Below are positions 1 to 5,710 of a DNA stretch of 6,222 nucleotides, in pieces. Source of the DNA: an uncultured Oscillospiraceae bacterium. Lineage in GTDB: Bacteria; Bacillota; Clostridia; Oscillospirales; Oscillospiraceae. Location of the stretch: assembly GCA_910588135.1 (NCBI GenBank), contig CAJUOT010000085.1:1-6222 (forward strand). The letters are read 5' to 3'. Every line of letters starts with the position of its first letter. The stretch's first letter is position 1. The position numbers and the translations under genes are program-made. The notes below the pieces were generated by a model. The model saw nothing but the letters and a program-made list of their open reading frames with translations. It made no database searches and was not told the origin of the DNA.

Positions 1-783
1 CTGGTGGCCCAGTTCTTCAATCGGAACTTTGAAAACGTGCTTTTATGCGTCCTCACCCTGGTGCTGTTCATGCTGCCCTCCATGTTTGAGCGGCGGCTGC
101 ACATCGACCTGCCGGACACGCTGGAGATCATCATTCTGCTGTTCATCTACGCCGCCGAGATCCTGGGCGAGATTCAATCCTATTATACCAGCTATCCCGG
201 CTGGGACACCATGCTGCACACCATGAACGGCTTCCTCTGCGCCGCCATCGGCTTCGCCTTGGTGGATATCCTCAACCGGGAGGAGAAGGTGTCCCTCCAC
301 CTGTCCCCCTTCTTCATGGCGGTCACCGCCTTCTGCTTCTCCATGACCATCGGAGTGCTCTGGGAATTCTTTGAGTTTGCCATGGACCAGTTTGTGCTCT
401 TTGATATGCAGAAAGACACCGTCATCAACACCATCTCCACCGTCAACCTGGACCCCAACCACGGCACCACCGCCGTTGTCGTCCAGGGCATCCGGGACGT
501 GATCCTGGTGCTGGAGGACGGCACCCAGATGCCTTTAGGGCTGGGCGGCTACCTGGACGTAGGCATCATTGACACCATGAAAGACCTGTTCGTCAATTTC
601 ATCGGCGCGGTGGTGTTCTCCGCAATCGGCTATTTTTATGTCCAGGGCCGGGGCAGGGGAGGCTTTGCCCGCCGGTTCATCCCCCGGTTCCAGCGCAGAC
701 CCGCCGCCCAGAACCCGCCCGGGAACGTCCCCGCCCAGGACGGCGCTGGGGCGGAGCAGCAGGCGCCGGAAAAAGCTGAATAG
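1..783 (+). CDS. Polytopic membrane protein, YjdF/DUF2238-like (5' end may be cut off by window edge)
   Basis: The frame is open to the left edge. The first possible start inside the window is GTG at 4 (259 aa), with no ribosome site visible, so the true start may lie outside. Numbered from that GTG, hydrophobic segments fall at about residues 11-27, 41-58, 72-90, 101-122 and 192-214, suggesting five membrane helices. A Pro/Ala/Gln-rich, probably disordered tail covers 220-259. Conserved-looking polar motifs sit at the membrane edges: WDTMLHTMNGF (67-77), WEFFEFAMD (120-128) and DTMKDLFVNFIGA (190-202). A buried D/H, then WExxE, then DTxxDxxxNxxGA is the pattern I associate with YjdF/DUF2238 inner-membrane proteins, whose function is unknown to me. 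Assignment is from motif memory only. It ends 59 bases before the DUF1540 gene and shows no terminator of its own, so the two may be co-transcribed. Confidence 0.62.
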   Translation: MVAQFFNRNFENVLLCVLTLVLFMLPSMFERRLHIDLPDTLEIIILLFIYAAEILGEIQSYYTSYPGWDTMLHTMNGFLCAAIGFALVDILNREEKVSLHLSPFFMAVTAFCFSMTIGVLWEFFEFAMDQFVLFDMQKDTVINTISTVNLDPNHGTTAVVVQGIRDVILVLEDGTQMPLGLGGYLDVGIIDTMKDLFVNFIGAVVFSAIGYFYVQGRGRGGFARRFIPRFQRRPAAQNPPGNVPAQDGAGAEQQAPEKAE

Positions 784-810
784 CCTCCCTCCTTCCAGGG
801 CATACTCCCC

Positions 811-835
811 CTTGTATTCAGGAATACAAGGAGGA
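811..835 (+). promoter_or_regulatory. Perfect 9-bp dyad overlapping the DUF1540 ribosome site
   Basis: CTTGTATTC (811-819) and GAATACAAG (822-830) are perfect inverted copies separated by two bases. Outside them, C810/G831, C808/G833, C807/G834 and T806/A835 can also pair. The ribosome site AAGGAGG (828-834) lies in the right arm, so in RNA the hairpin would bury it. As DNA it could equally be the operator of a dimeric repressor. No U-tract follows, so it is not a terminator. Confidence 0.55.
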
Positions 836-842
836 AAAGACC

Positions 843-1028
843 ATGACCAATCAGACCAATCCCAGCATCAAGTGTTCTGTGAACAGCTGCACCTACCACA
901 AGGATCAGCGCTGCACCCTGAACGAGATCCAGGTGGGCCACTGCCAGAACAGCGTGTGCGACTGCAAGGAGACCGAGTGCGCCTCCTTCAAGCTGGGCGA
1001 CCACGGCACCAGCTGCGGCTGCAAATAA
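843..1028 (+). CDS. DUF1540 domain protein, small cysteine-rich
   Basis: The product is 61 residues, with ATG preceded by a strong AAGGAGG (828-834). Nine cysteines lie at residues 11, 16, 24, 34, 39, 41, 46, 58 and 60. The core from C11 to C46, including the CSVNSCTYH stretch, the VGHC segment and the following CDC, matches the DUF1540 family of clostridial small proteins. The spacing suggests a metal-binding or disulfide-stabilised mini-domain, but no biochemical role is established that I know of. No signal peptide or membrane segment is present, so it is probably cytoplasmic. The gene follows the membrane protein by 59 bases and is closed by a very strong terminator 12 bases after its stop. 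Its ribosome site overlaps a perfect dyad, hinting at regulated expression. Confidence 0.85.
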   Translation: MTNQTNPSIKCSVNSCTYHKDQRCTLNEIQVGHCQNSVCDCKETECASFKLGDHGTSCGCK

Positions 1029-1040
1029 CAACCGCCCCAG

Positions 1041-1083
1041 GAGACAGGAAGGGCCTCGGCCCTTCCTGTCTCTTGATATTTCT
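1041..1083 (+). terminator. Strong intrinsic terminator after the DUF1540 gene
   Basis: GAGACAGGAAGGGCC (1041-1055) is perfectly complementary to GGCCCTTCCTGTCTC (1058-1072), a 15-bp stem that in RNA would close on about a 4-base loop. A T-rich run (TTGATATTTCT) follows. It insulates the upstream genes from the ilvB promoter about 75 bases downstream. Confidence 0.88.
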
Positions 1084-1155
1084 CCCAAAAAACGAGCAAA
1101 AACCAGTTCCGCTTTGTCTGACTGGCGCAATTTGCGAAACTCCCGCCAATTTACA

Positions 1156-1184
1156 TTGACAAACCCTCCGCAAAAGGATATGAT
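1156..1184 (+). promoter_or_regulatory. Sigma-A promoter for ilvBN
   Basis: TTGACA (1156-1161) and TATGAT (1179-1184) are separated by exactly 17 bases, which is close to consensus. Initiation is expected near 1191, giving a leader of about 105 nt before ilvB. Bases 1084-1155 upstream are AT-richer and non-coding. They contain a short TGGCG...CGCCA repeat, but I recognise no specific operator there. Confidence 0.85.
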
Positions 1185-1233
1185 AGCTTCAATACGCTAA
1201 ATTATGTACGCGCTTTGTGAGGAAGCACTGTGG

Positions 1234-1274
1234 AGCATGGCTCGTCCCATGAGAGGGCGTGGCTGTGCTTTTTT
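1234..1274 (+). terminator. Leader terminator (putative attenuator) upstream of ilvB
   Basis: Bases 1234-1248 (AGCATGGCTCGTCCC) fold onto 1255-1269 (GGGCGTGGCTGTGCT) across the loop ATGAGA. The stem has two G-U pairs, one T/T mismatch and two single-base bulges, and six Ts follow (1269-1274). It lies between the promoter and the ilvB ribosome site, where a transcription attenuator would be. A competing small hairpin, GAGC-ATG-GCTC (1233-1243), uses the same left arm and could be part of an antiterminator. No T-box signature and no run of Ile/Val/Leu codons is visible, so the sensing mechanism is unknown. Confidence 0.6.
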
Positions 1275-1295
1275 GTATTGAAGGAGGTTCCAGAT

Positions 1296-3005
1296 ATGTT
1301 GATGAAAGGGTCCCAGATTGTGATGGAATGCCTGCTGGAGCAGGGGGTGGACACGGTGTTCGGCTACCCCGGCGGCACCATTTTGAACATCTACGACGAG
1401 TTTGAGCTCCACGGCTACAACCAGAAAATCCGCCACTACCTCACCGCCCACGAGCAGGGCGCGTCCCACGCCGCCGACGGCTACGCCCGCTCCACCGGCA
1501 AGGTGGGGGTGTGCTTCGCCACCTCCGGCCCCGGGGCCACCAACCTGGTCACCGGCATCGCCACCGCCTACTACGACTCCTCCCCCGTGGTGTTCCTCAC
1601 CTGCAACGTCAGCGAGAATCTCATCGGCAAGGACTCCTTCCAGGAGGTGGATATCACCGGCATCACCATGCCCATCACCAAGTGCAATTTCCTGGTGAAG
1701 GACGTAAACGAGCTGGCCGACGTGATCCGGGAGGCGTTTGCCATCGCCCGCTCCGGCCGGCCCGGCCCGGTGCTGGTGGACATCGCCAAGAACATCACCG
1801 CCACCGAAGGGGAATACGAGTATCTTCCCGTCCACGAGCACCCCAACCACGGGCGGCTGGCCACCCTGCTGAAACGCTCCAACCGGGATCTGAAAAACCC
1901 CGAGCCCAACCGGGGAGACATTGACAAGCTGCTGGAGCTGATTGCCCAGTCCCAGCGGCCTATGGTGCTGGTGGGGGGCGGCGTGATCCGCTCCAAGGGC
2001 GCGGTGCCCGAGTTCCGCAAGTTCATTGAGACGCTGGACGCCCCCGTGGGCTCCACCATCATGGGCGGCGGCGCCTGTCCCGGCAACCACCCGCTGTTCA
2101 CCGGCATGGTGGGGATGCACGGCTCCCACGCCTCCAACATGGCCACCGCCGAGTGCGACCTGCTCATCGCCATCGGCTGCCGCTTCTCCGACCGGGTGGC
2201 CACCGATCCCCCCTCCTTTGCCCAGAACGCCAAAATCGTCCACATCGACATCGACCGGGCGGAGATCGACAAGAACGTCCAGACCTGCCACCACATCATC
2301 GGGGACGCCAAGCGGGTGCTGGAGCTGCTCAACGAAAAGCTGCCCCAGCACGACTTTTCCGCCTGGAAGGCCCAGGTGTTCGCCCGGAAGGAGCTGCCCC
2401 TCAAAAAGGACGATATCCTCCACGCCCACGAGATTTTGGAAACCATCTCCGATTTGACCGACGGCGACGCCATCATCGCCACCGACGTGGGCCAGCACCA
2501 GATGTGGTCCTGCCAGTACTACCACTTCTCCCGCCCCGGCCAACTGCTCACCAGCGGCGGCTTCGGCACCATGGGCTTCGGCCTGGGGGCCGCCATGGGG
2601 GCCAAGGTGGGCAACCCGGACAAGGTGGTGGTCCACTGCACCGGGGACGGCTGCTTCCGCATGAACTGCCACGAGCTGGCCACCGTGGAGCACTACCACA
2701 TCCCCGTCATCACCGTCATCTTCGACAACCGCACCCTGGGCATGGTCCGTCAGTGGCAGAACCTGATCTACGGCAAGCGGTTCTCCCAGACCACCCTGGA
2801 CCGGGGCCCTGACTTCGTCAAGCTGGCGGAGGCCTACGGCCTCAAGGGCTTCCGGGCCAAAAACCAGACGGAGTTCGAGAACGCCTTCCGGCAGGCGCTG
2901 GAGGCGGGCTGCGGCTGCGTCATCGACTGCGCCATCGACATCGACGCCATGGTCCACCCCATGGTGGGCGGCGGCACCCCCGTCACTGACTTTTTACTGC
3001 ATTGA
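1296..3005 (+). CDS. ilvB: Acetolactate synthase (AHAS) large catalytic subunit
   Basis: This cytoplasmic ThDP/FAD enzyme condenses two pyruvates to 2-acetolactate, or pyruvate plus 2-oxobutyrate to 2-aceto-2-hydroxybutyrate: the committed step of valine, leucine and isoleucine synthesis. The 569 residues are normal length. Seen: catalytic Glu53 in HEQGA, TSGPGATNL (77-85), QEVDITG (116-122), the central FAD domain with RFSDR (296-300), and the ThDP/Mg motif from G450-D451-G452 to N478. The metal-ligand Asn478 is kept, but the usual preceding Asn is Asp477. GFGLGAA replaces the commoner GFGLPAA at 427-433. The start at 1296 is chosen because AAGGAGG (1281-1287) sits 8 bases upstream. An in-frame GTG at 1230 would add 22 unlikely residues translated from the leader hairpin. 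ilvN follows after 15 bases, so the two subunits are co-translated from one mRNA. Confidence 0.96.
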   Translation: MLMKGSQIVMECLLEQGVDTVFGYPGGTILNIYDEFELHGYNQKIRHYLTAHEQGASHAADGYARSTGKVGVCFATSGPGATNLVTGIATAYYDSSPVVFLTCNVSENLIGKDSFQEVDITGITMPITKCNFLVKDVNELADVIREAFAIARSGRPGPVLVDIAKNITATEGEYEYLPVHEHPNHGRLATLLKRSNRDLKNPEPNRGDIDKLLELIAQSQRPMVLVGGGVIRSKGAVPEFRKFIETLDAPVGSTIMGGGACPGNHPLFTGMVGMHGSHASNMATAECDLLIAIGCRFSDRVATDPPSFAQNAKIVHIDIDRAEIDKNVQTCHHIIGDAKRVLELLNEKLPQHDFSAWKAQVFARKELPLKKDDILHAHEILETISDLTDGDAIIATDVGQHQMWSCQYYHFSRPGQLLTSGGFGTMGFGLGAAMGAKVGNPDKVVVHCTGDGCFRMNCHELATVEHYHIPVITVIFDNRTLGMVRQWQNLIYGKRFSQTTLDRGPDFVKLAEAYGLKGFRAKNQTEFENAFRQALEAGCGCVIDCAIDIDAMVHPMVGGGTPVTDFLLH

Positions 3006-3020
3006 GGAGGGAGAAACGCC

Positions 3021-3581
3021 ATGAATACCATCGTGAAACGCCACACCCTGTCCGTCCTGGTGGAAAACACCGCCGGTGTGCTCAGCCAGGTGTCCCGGCT
3101 GTTCTCCCGGAAGGGGTATAACATCGAGTCCCTGGCGGTGGGCACCACCGACGACCCCGCGGTGTCCCGGATCACCATTGAGGTGCTGTGCGGCGAGGCT
3201 CAGATCAGCCAGATCATCAACCAGCTGCGCAAGCAGCTCTCCGTCTACTCCGTCCGGCTGCTGCCGCCGGAGCAGTCCATCCGCCGGGAGCTGGTGCTCA
3301 TCAAGGTGAGGGCGGCCAGCCGTGAGGTGCGCAACGAGGTCATCCAGATCGCCAACATCTTCCGCGCCTCCATCATCGACGTGTCCACCCAGAGCCTGAC
3401 CCTGGCCATCATCGGCCAGGAGTCCAAGGACGACGCGCTGGAAAAGCTCCTGTCCGAGTTCGGCATCCTGGAGCTGGTGCGCACCGGCATGGTGGCCCTG
3501 GAGCGGGGCGAGGCGACCATCCGCAACAACTCCGGCAACAAGGTGCGGGAGGAATTCGACCTGGGCAAGAACATCCTGTAA
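3021..3581 (+). CDS. ilvN: Acetolactate synthase small regulatory subunit
   Basis: The regulatory partner of IlvB, activating it and conferring feedback inhibition by branched-chain amino acids, usually valine. The 186 residues include an N-terminal ACT domain (about 4-78) with HTLSVLVENTAGVLSQVSRLFSRKG and the following NIESLAVG, typical of IlvN/IlvH. The C-terminal half (about 85-165) is the ACT-like ALS_ss_C domain, with LVLIKVRA and the motif GILELVRTG at 148-156. Length is slightly above the usual 160-170 because of a polar tail (162-186). Its ribosome site GAGGAGGG (3004-3011) begins inside the ilvB stop codon, so translation is probably coupled. Family work places the valine site at the ACT dimer interface; which amino acid inhibits this enzyme cannot be read from the sequence. 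Confidence 0.95.
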   Translation: MNTIVKRHTLSVLVENTAGVLSQVSRLFSRKGYNIESLAVGTTDDPAVSRITIEVLCGEAQISQIINQLRKQLSVYSVRLLPPEQSIRRELVLIKVRAASREVRNEVIQIANIFRASIIDVSTQSLTLAIIGQESKDDALEKLLSEFGILELVRTGMVALERGEATIRNNSGNKVREEFDLGKNIL

Positions 3582-3584
3582 TTG

Positions 3585-3625
3585 TATCACAGTTATCATT
3601 CTTTTCCCCGCCGCTGTGATATGAT
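3585..3625 (+). promoter_or_regulatory. Extended -10 promoter with inverted repeat upstream of ilvC
   Basis: TATGAT (3620-3625) is preceded by TGA (3617-3619), giving an extended -10. The -35 region 17 bases upstream (CATTCT) is poor. TATCACAG (3585-3592) and CTGTGATA (3614-3621) are perfect 8-bp inverted copies with 21 bases between them, and the right copy overlaps the -10. This placement suits a repressor site. The 12-mer CTGTGATATGAT (3614-3625) recurs with one change at the ilvD promoter (5914-5925). Initiation near 3632 would give a leader of about 220 nt before ilvC. Confidence 0.55.
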
Positions 3626-3699
3626 ATCTGAAAGCGGTTATTTCCCTCCTTTCCCTGACCCAATTGAGTTGTAGGCAAGCCCAAACCGTGCAGAATCGG

Positions 3700-3783
3700 G
3701 TAGGGCGTGACGACCCGGCACGCCGTGTGTCACGCAAAGCCCCCGTTATGAGGGGGCGGGCCGCCGAGGTCGTCGGCCCCTAC
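3700..3783. repeat. REPIN-like palindromic repeat in the ilvC leader
   Basis: Two inverted REP-like units end in GTAGGG (3700-3705) and CCCTAC (3778-3783). Read outward-in, both carry GTAGGG, then GACGACC, then a GC-rich palindrome. The internal hairpins are GCGTGAC/GTCACGC (3705-3711 and 3729-3735), GCCCCC/GGGGGC (3739-3744 and 3752-3757) and GGGCCG/CGGCCC (3758-3763 and 3774-3779). An outer CCAATT/AATTGG pair (3660-3665 and 3799-3804) could close the whole region as one RNA fold. The base pattern resembles the GTAGGGGC-type intergenic repeats I associate with Oscillospiraceae. A structured leader RNA controlling ilvC is the alternative. The rest of the ilvN-ilvC gap holds the promoter upstream and an AT-rich stretch before the ribosome site. 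Confidence 0.6.
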
Positions 3784-3854
3784 GGGCACAATCCTGGGAA
3801 TTGGCCGGATATAAGGAAAACCACATCACAAAATTTATTTGAGGAGTGTTTACC

Positions 3855-4874
3855 ATGGCAAAGATGTACTACGAGAAGGACTGCGACCTGAGCTGGCTGA
3901 AGGGCAAGAAAATCGCCATCATCGGCTACGGCTCCCAGGGCCACGCCCACGCCCTGAACCTGAAGGACTCCGGCTGCGACGTGTGCGTGGGCCTGCGGGA
4001 GGGCTCCAAGAACTGGGCCGCCGCCGAGAACGCCGGGCTGGCCGTCCGCACGGTGCCCGCCGCGGCGGAGTGGGCGGACATCGTCATGATGCTCATCAAT
4101 GACGAGGTGCAGGCCGAGGTCTACAAGAAGGACATCGCCCCCTACATGACCGAGGGCAAGGCTCTGGCCTTTGCCCACGGCTTCAACATCCGCTACCAGC
4201 AGATCGTCCCCCCCGCCGGGGTGGACGTGTTCATGGCCGCCCCCAAGGGCCCGGGCCACACCGTGCGCTCCACCTACGTGGCGGGCAAGGGCGTGCCCTG
4301 CCTGGTGGCGGTGGAGCAGGACGCCACCGGCCACGCCTACCAGATCGCCCTGGCCTACATCGCGGGCATTGGCGGCGCCCGGGCCGGCGTGATGGAGACC
4401 ACCTTCCACGACGAGACCGAGACCGACCTGTTCGGCGAACAGACCGTGCTGTGCGGCGGCGTGGTGGACCTGATGCGCTGCGGCTTCGAGGTGCTGGTGG
4501 AGGCCGGGTACGAGCCGGAGAACGCCTACTTCGAGTGCATCCACGAGATGAAGCTCATCATCGACCTCATCAACAAGGGCGGCGTGGCGGCCATGAACTT
4601 CTCCATCTCCGACACCGCCGAGTTCGGCGAGTACGTCAGCGGCCCCCGGGTCATCCCCCACGAGGAGACCAAGGCCCGGATGCGCGCCGTGCTCTCCGAC
4701 ATCCAGGACGGCACCTTCGCCGGCAAGTGGATCGCAGAGAACAAGAACGGCCGCACTTTCTTCAACTCCAAGCGGCAGCAGCTCAAGAAGCACCAGATGG
4801 AGATCGTGGGCGGCGAGTTGCGCAAAAACATGATCTGGGGCGGGGATTCCAACCTGGATACGGCTTCCAACTGA
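3855..4874 (+). CDS. ilvC: Ketol-acid reductoisomerase, class I
   Basis: Cytoplasmic KARI converts 2-acetolactate or 2-aceto-2-hydroxybutyrate, by Mg-dependent alkyl migration and NAD(P)H reduction, to the dihydroxy acids used by IlvD. The 339 residues match the short class I enzyme. The Rossmann fingerprint GYGSQGHAHALNL spans 24-36, and the cofactor-specificity loop is LREGSKNW (47-54), whose Arg48 and Ser51 suggest NADPH preference. Active-site residues seen are His108 (AHGFN), Lys131 (APKGPG), Asp191 and Glu195 (DLFGEQ) as Mg ligands, Glu227, Glu231 and Ser252. The start at 3855 is chosen for GAGGAG (3841-3846), 8 bases upstream. An in-frame ATG nine bases earlier overlaps the spacing region. 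The gene lies 273 bases after ilvN, with a promoter and repeat between, so it may be expressed both with ilvBN and separately. Confidence 0.96.
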   Translation: MAKMYYEKDCDLSWLKGKKIAIIGYGSQGHAHALNLKDSGCDVCVGLREGSKNWAAAENAGLAVRTVPAAAEWADIVMMLINDEVQAEVYKKDIAPYMTEGKALAFAHGFNIRYQQIVPPAGVDVFMAAPKGPGHTVRSTYVAGKGVPCLVAVEQDATGHAYQIALAYIAGIGGARAGVMETTFHDETETDLFGEQTVLCGGVVDLMRCGFEVLVEAGYEPENAYFECIHEMKLIIDLINKGGVAAMNFSISDTAEFGEYVSGPRVIPHEETKARMRAVLSDIQDGTFAGKWIAENKNGRTFFNSKRQQLKKHQMEIVGGELRKNMIWGGDSNLDTASN

Positions 4875-4904
4875 GAGCAATTTTCAAATATGTTGATGCC
4901 GCGC

Positions 4905-4982
4905 TGCAGGGGCGGGCATTACCCGCCCGCTTCTATCGCAACACGATGGGTATCATCCGGGCGGATGGCATCCGCCCCTGCA
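4905..4982. repeat. REPIN-like palindromic repeat downstream of ilvC
   Basis: The 78-bp element has perfect 11-bp terminal inverted repeats, TGCAGGGGCGG (4905-4915) and CCGCCCCTGCA (4972-4982). Each end forms its own hairpin: GGGCGGG/CCCGCCC (4910-4916 and 4922-4928, loop CATTA) and GGGCGGAT/ATCCGCCC (4959-4966 and 4970-4977, loop GGC). Two inverted GCAGGGGC units about 80 bp apart is REPIN architecture, and it resembles the element upstream of ilvC. No U-tract follows, so it is not an intrinsic terminator, although it may stabilise the 3' end of ilvC mRNA. Confidence 0.72.
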
Positions 4983-5008
4983 AACCAACGCGTCAAAACA
5001 AACGATCC

Positions 5009-5045
5009 AAAAAGCGGCGGCCCGCTTCACGCAGGCCGCCGCTTT
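5009..5045 (-). terminator. Intrinsic terminator of the minus-strand 70-aa gene
   Basis: AAAGCGGCGGCC (5011-5022) and GGCCGCCGCTTT (5034-5045) form a perfect 12-bp stem with an 11-base loop. On the minus strand the stem is followed by TTTTTGG (U-tract 5013-5009). The stem begins at the stop codon of the minus-strand gene. On the plus strand the downstream side is only GCTTTATGCT, so it could end ilvC transcripts less efficiently. Confidence 0.82.
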
Positions 5046-5256
5046 ATGCTGTCCGTTCCAGGCACTCTTGAATCCTCTCCACCTTTTCCGCGTCCGTCAT
5101 CGCCTCTTTGTAGGCGATCTCTTCGATCTCCTCCAGCACTTCAAGCGCATAGTTCCAAACGGCGTCACTCAGCTTGGACATATCCAGGTTCGGGGTTTCC
5201 ACCGTGACCTTCCCCGCGCGGATCAGGTTTGACAGCACCACTTGTAATATTTTCAT
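5044..5256 (-). CDS. Hypothetical protein, 70 aa, acidic helical
   Basis: I do not recognise this protein. The start at 5256 is fixed by a textbook ribosome site on the minus strand (AAGGAGG, 8 bases before ATG). An upstream in-frame ATG at 5286 lacks one. The first half has a short basic, hydrophobic segment (LQVVLSNLIRAGKV, 4-17). Residues 26-68 are an acidic region of high helix propensity (ALEVLEEIEEIAYKEAM at 37-53). There is no clear membrane span, signal peptide or cysteine motif. The gene stands alone, opposite in direction to the ilv genes, divergent from the ribbon-helix-helix gene (5361-5558) and sharing a 104-bp control region with it. A phage- or plasmid-derived accessory pair is plausible. 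A toxin role paired with the RHH protein is only a guess, since such pairs are usually co-directional. Confidence 0.78.
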   Translation of the reverse strand: MKILQVVLSNLIRAGKVTVETPNLDMSKLSDAVWNYALEVLEEIEEIAYKEAMTDAEKVERIQECLERTA

Positions 5257-5271
5257 AGTTTTTACCTCCTT

Positions 5272-5346
5272 GCAATGCGTTTGCAAAACGCTCGTCTTGC
5301 TTATTTATAGCACACATTGCATTACATTGTAAAGCATATAATGTAA
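5272..5346. promoter_or_regulatory. Divergent promoter/operator region between 70-aa gene and RHH gene
   Basis: For the minus strand, TTTACA (5333-5328) and TATAAA (5309-5304) are spaced by 18 bases. For the plus strand, TATAAT (5337-5342) is a perfect -10, but the -35 is weak (ACATTG at 17 spacing or TTGCAT at 14). Candidate operators: GCGTTT-GCA-AAACGC (5277-5291) in the minus-strand leader, and TTACATT (5322-5328) inverted to AATGTAA (5340-5346), bracketing the plus -10. ACATTG also repeats directly (5314-5319 and 5324-5329). RHH proteins commonly bind such short repeats at their own promoters, so shared autoregulation is likely but inferred. Confidence 0.6.
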
Positions 5347-5360
5347 GACGGGTGAGTGAC

Positions 5361-5558
5361 ATGGCGAAATTCAAAGTTCCAATTATTCCTGCAACAACTT
5401 CAAAATCCATCCGTTTCCCCAATAACATCATCGACGAGGTGGAGGAGGCGATCCGCGGCACCGGGGCCTCTTTTTCCGCCTTCGTCATTGAGGCCACCCG
5501 GGTGGCCCTGGAGAGCCTGAAGGAGGACGCGGAGGCGGAGGACGAACCCCGGCGGTAA
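5361..5558 (+). CDS. Ribbon-helix-helix (Arc/CopG-like) small protein
   Basis: The product is 65 residues. A beta-strand (KSIRFP, 15-20), a first helix (NNIIDEVEEAIRG, 21-33), a short turn, and a second helix (SFSAFVIEATRVALESLKE, 37-55) give the ribbon-helix-helix layout of dimeric DNA-binding proteins. The strand residues Lys15 and Arg18 would face DNA. The SFSAFVIEA stretch resembles YlcI/YnfO-type RHH proteins, as I recall them. An acidic tail (55-65) follows, too short for a separate antitoxin domain. The ATG at 5361 is preferred, with GGGTGAG 5 bases or so upstream. A GTG at 5352 would add three residues. Probable role: transcriptional autorepressor acting on the divergent intergenic region. 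It could be an orphan antitoxin or a phage-derived regulator. No co-directional partner gene follows. Confidence 0.82.
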   Translation: MAKFKVPIIPATTSKSIRFPNNIIDEVEEAIRGTGASFSAFVIEATRVALESLKEDAEAEDEPRR

Positions 5559-5596
5559 AAATACCGGGGCGCTTTGTGCTTGACAAAACGCCCCGG
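5557..5596 (-). terminator. Minus-strand terminator closing the putative toxin mRNA
   Basis: CCGGGGCG (5564-5571) pairs with CGCCCCGG (5589-5596). After one C/A mismatch, TTTGT (5573-5577) pairs with ACAAA (5583-5587), with a 5-base loop. Read on the minus strand, TATTTTT follows the stem (5563-5557); on the plus strand no T-run follows. It therefore terminates leftward transcripts, and the only leftward candidate gene upstream of it is the 27-codon ORF. The U-tract overlaps the stop codon of the RHH gene. Confidence 0.72.
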
Positions 5597-5607
5597 GGGT
5601 GTATAAT
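5580..5607 (+). promoter_or_regulatory. Perfect consensus promoter of the small RNA
   Basis: TTGACA (5580-5585), 16 bases, then TATAAT (5602-5607): both hexamers match the sigma-A consensus at all six positions. It is the strongest promoter in the window, yet no plus-strand ribosome site or credible ORF lies downstream before the terminator at 5672-5710. Start expected near 5614. The spacer contains the palindrome CCCCGGGG (5591-5598). Confidence 0.88.
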
Positions 5608-5613
5608 AAGGAT

Positions 5614-5710
5614 ATAAGGGCGCTGCCGGTAAGCGGTTGGCCCGGTGGAACAGTTTGCTTAACCTAGATTAAGAAACCGTCACTTGGCCGAGTGGCGGTT
5701 TCTGCTTTTT
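5614..5710 (+). ncRNA. Small RNA, putative type I antitoxin (about 97 nt)
   Basis: A consensus promoter and a strong intrinsic terminator bracket this stretch, and no plus-strand protein is apparent in it. The terminator stem is AGAAACCGTCACT/AGTGGCGGTTTCT (5672-5684 and 5691-5703, with one U-G pair), then GC and five Ts. A smaller hairpin, CTTAA-CCTAGA-TTAAG (5658-5673), overlaps its base. The RNA is antisense to the last 10 codons of the 27-codon minus-strand ORF and to the 3' UTR of its mRNA. The terminator hairpin itself overlaps codons 22 to the stop. Bases 5627-5642 match the toxin mRNA 5' leader (14 of 16), so this RNA would compete for the mRNA 3' region. Convergent genes with overlapping 3' ends resemble known Firmicute type I pairs such as TxpA/RatA. 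Function is inferred; transcription is well supported by sequence. Confidence 0.75.

Noticed and set aside
638..1159. 173-codon plus-strand frame covering the DUF1540 gene
   Set aside because: It passes through the membrane-protein gene, DUF1540 and a strong terminator, with Pro/Arg/Ser-rich shadow composition.
1204..1281. 25-codon frame (ATG...TGA) crossing the ilvB leader hairpin, a possible attenuation peptide
   Set aside because: No ribosome site precedes it, the ATG is only about 13 bases from the predicted RNA start, and the codons contain no Ile or Val and only scattered Leu.
1230..1295. Longer ilvB start at GTG 1230
   Set aside because: It would translate the leader terminator. AAGGAGG at 1281-1287 places the start at 1296, and the shorter protein matches the usual AHAS N-terminus.
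1197..2957. 586-codon open frame antisense to ilvB
   Set aside because: It is a shadow of GC-rich codon use opposite ilvB: low-complexity Gly/Val/His/Asp composition and no ribosome site. The same applies to the frame opposite ilvC (3780-4880).
5641..5653. GGTGGAACAG resembling a T-box antiterminator sequence
   Set aside because: The ACCGCG part of the T-box motif is missing, there is no stem I region, and the stretch lies inside the small RNA antisense to the 27-codon ORF.
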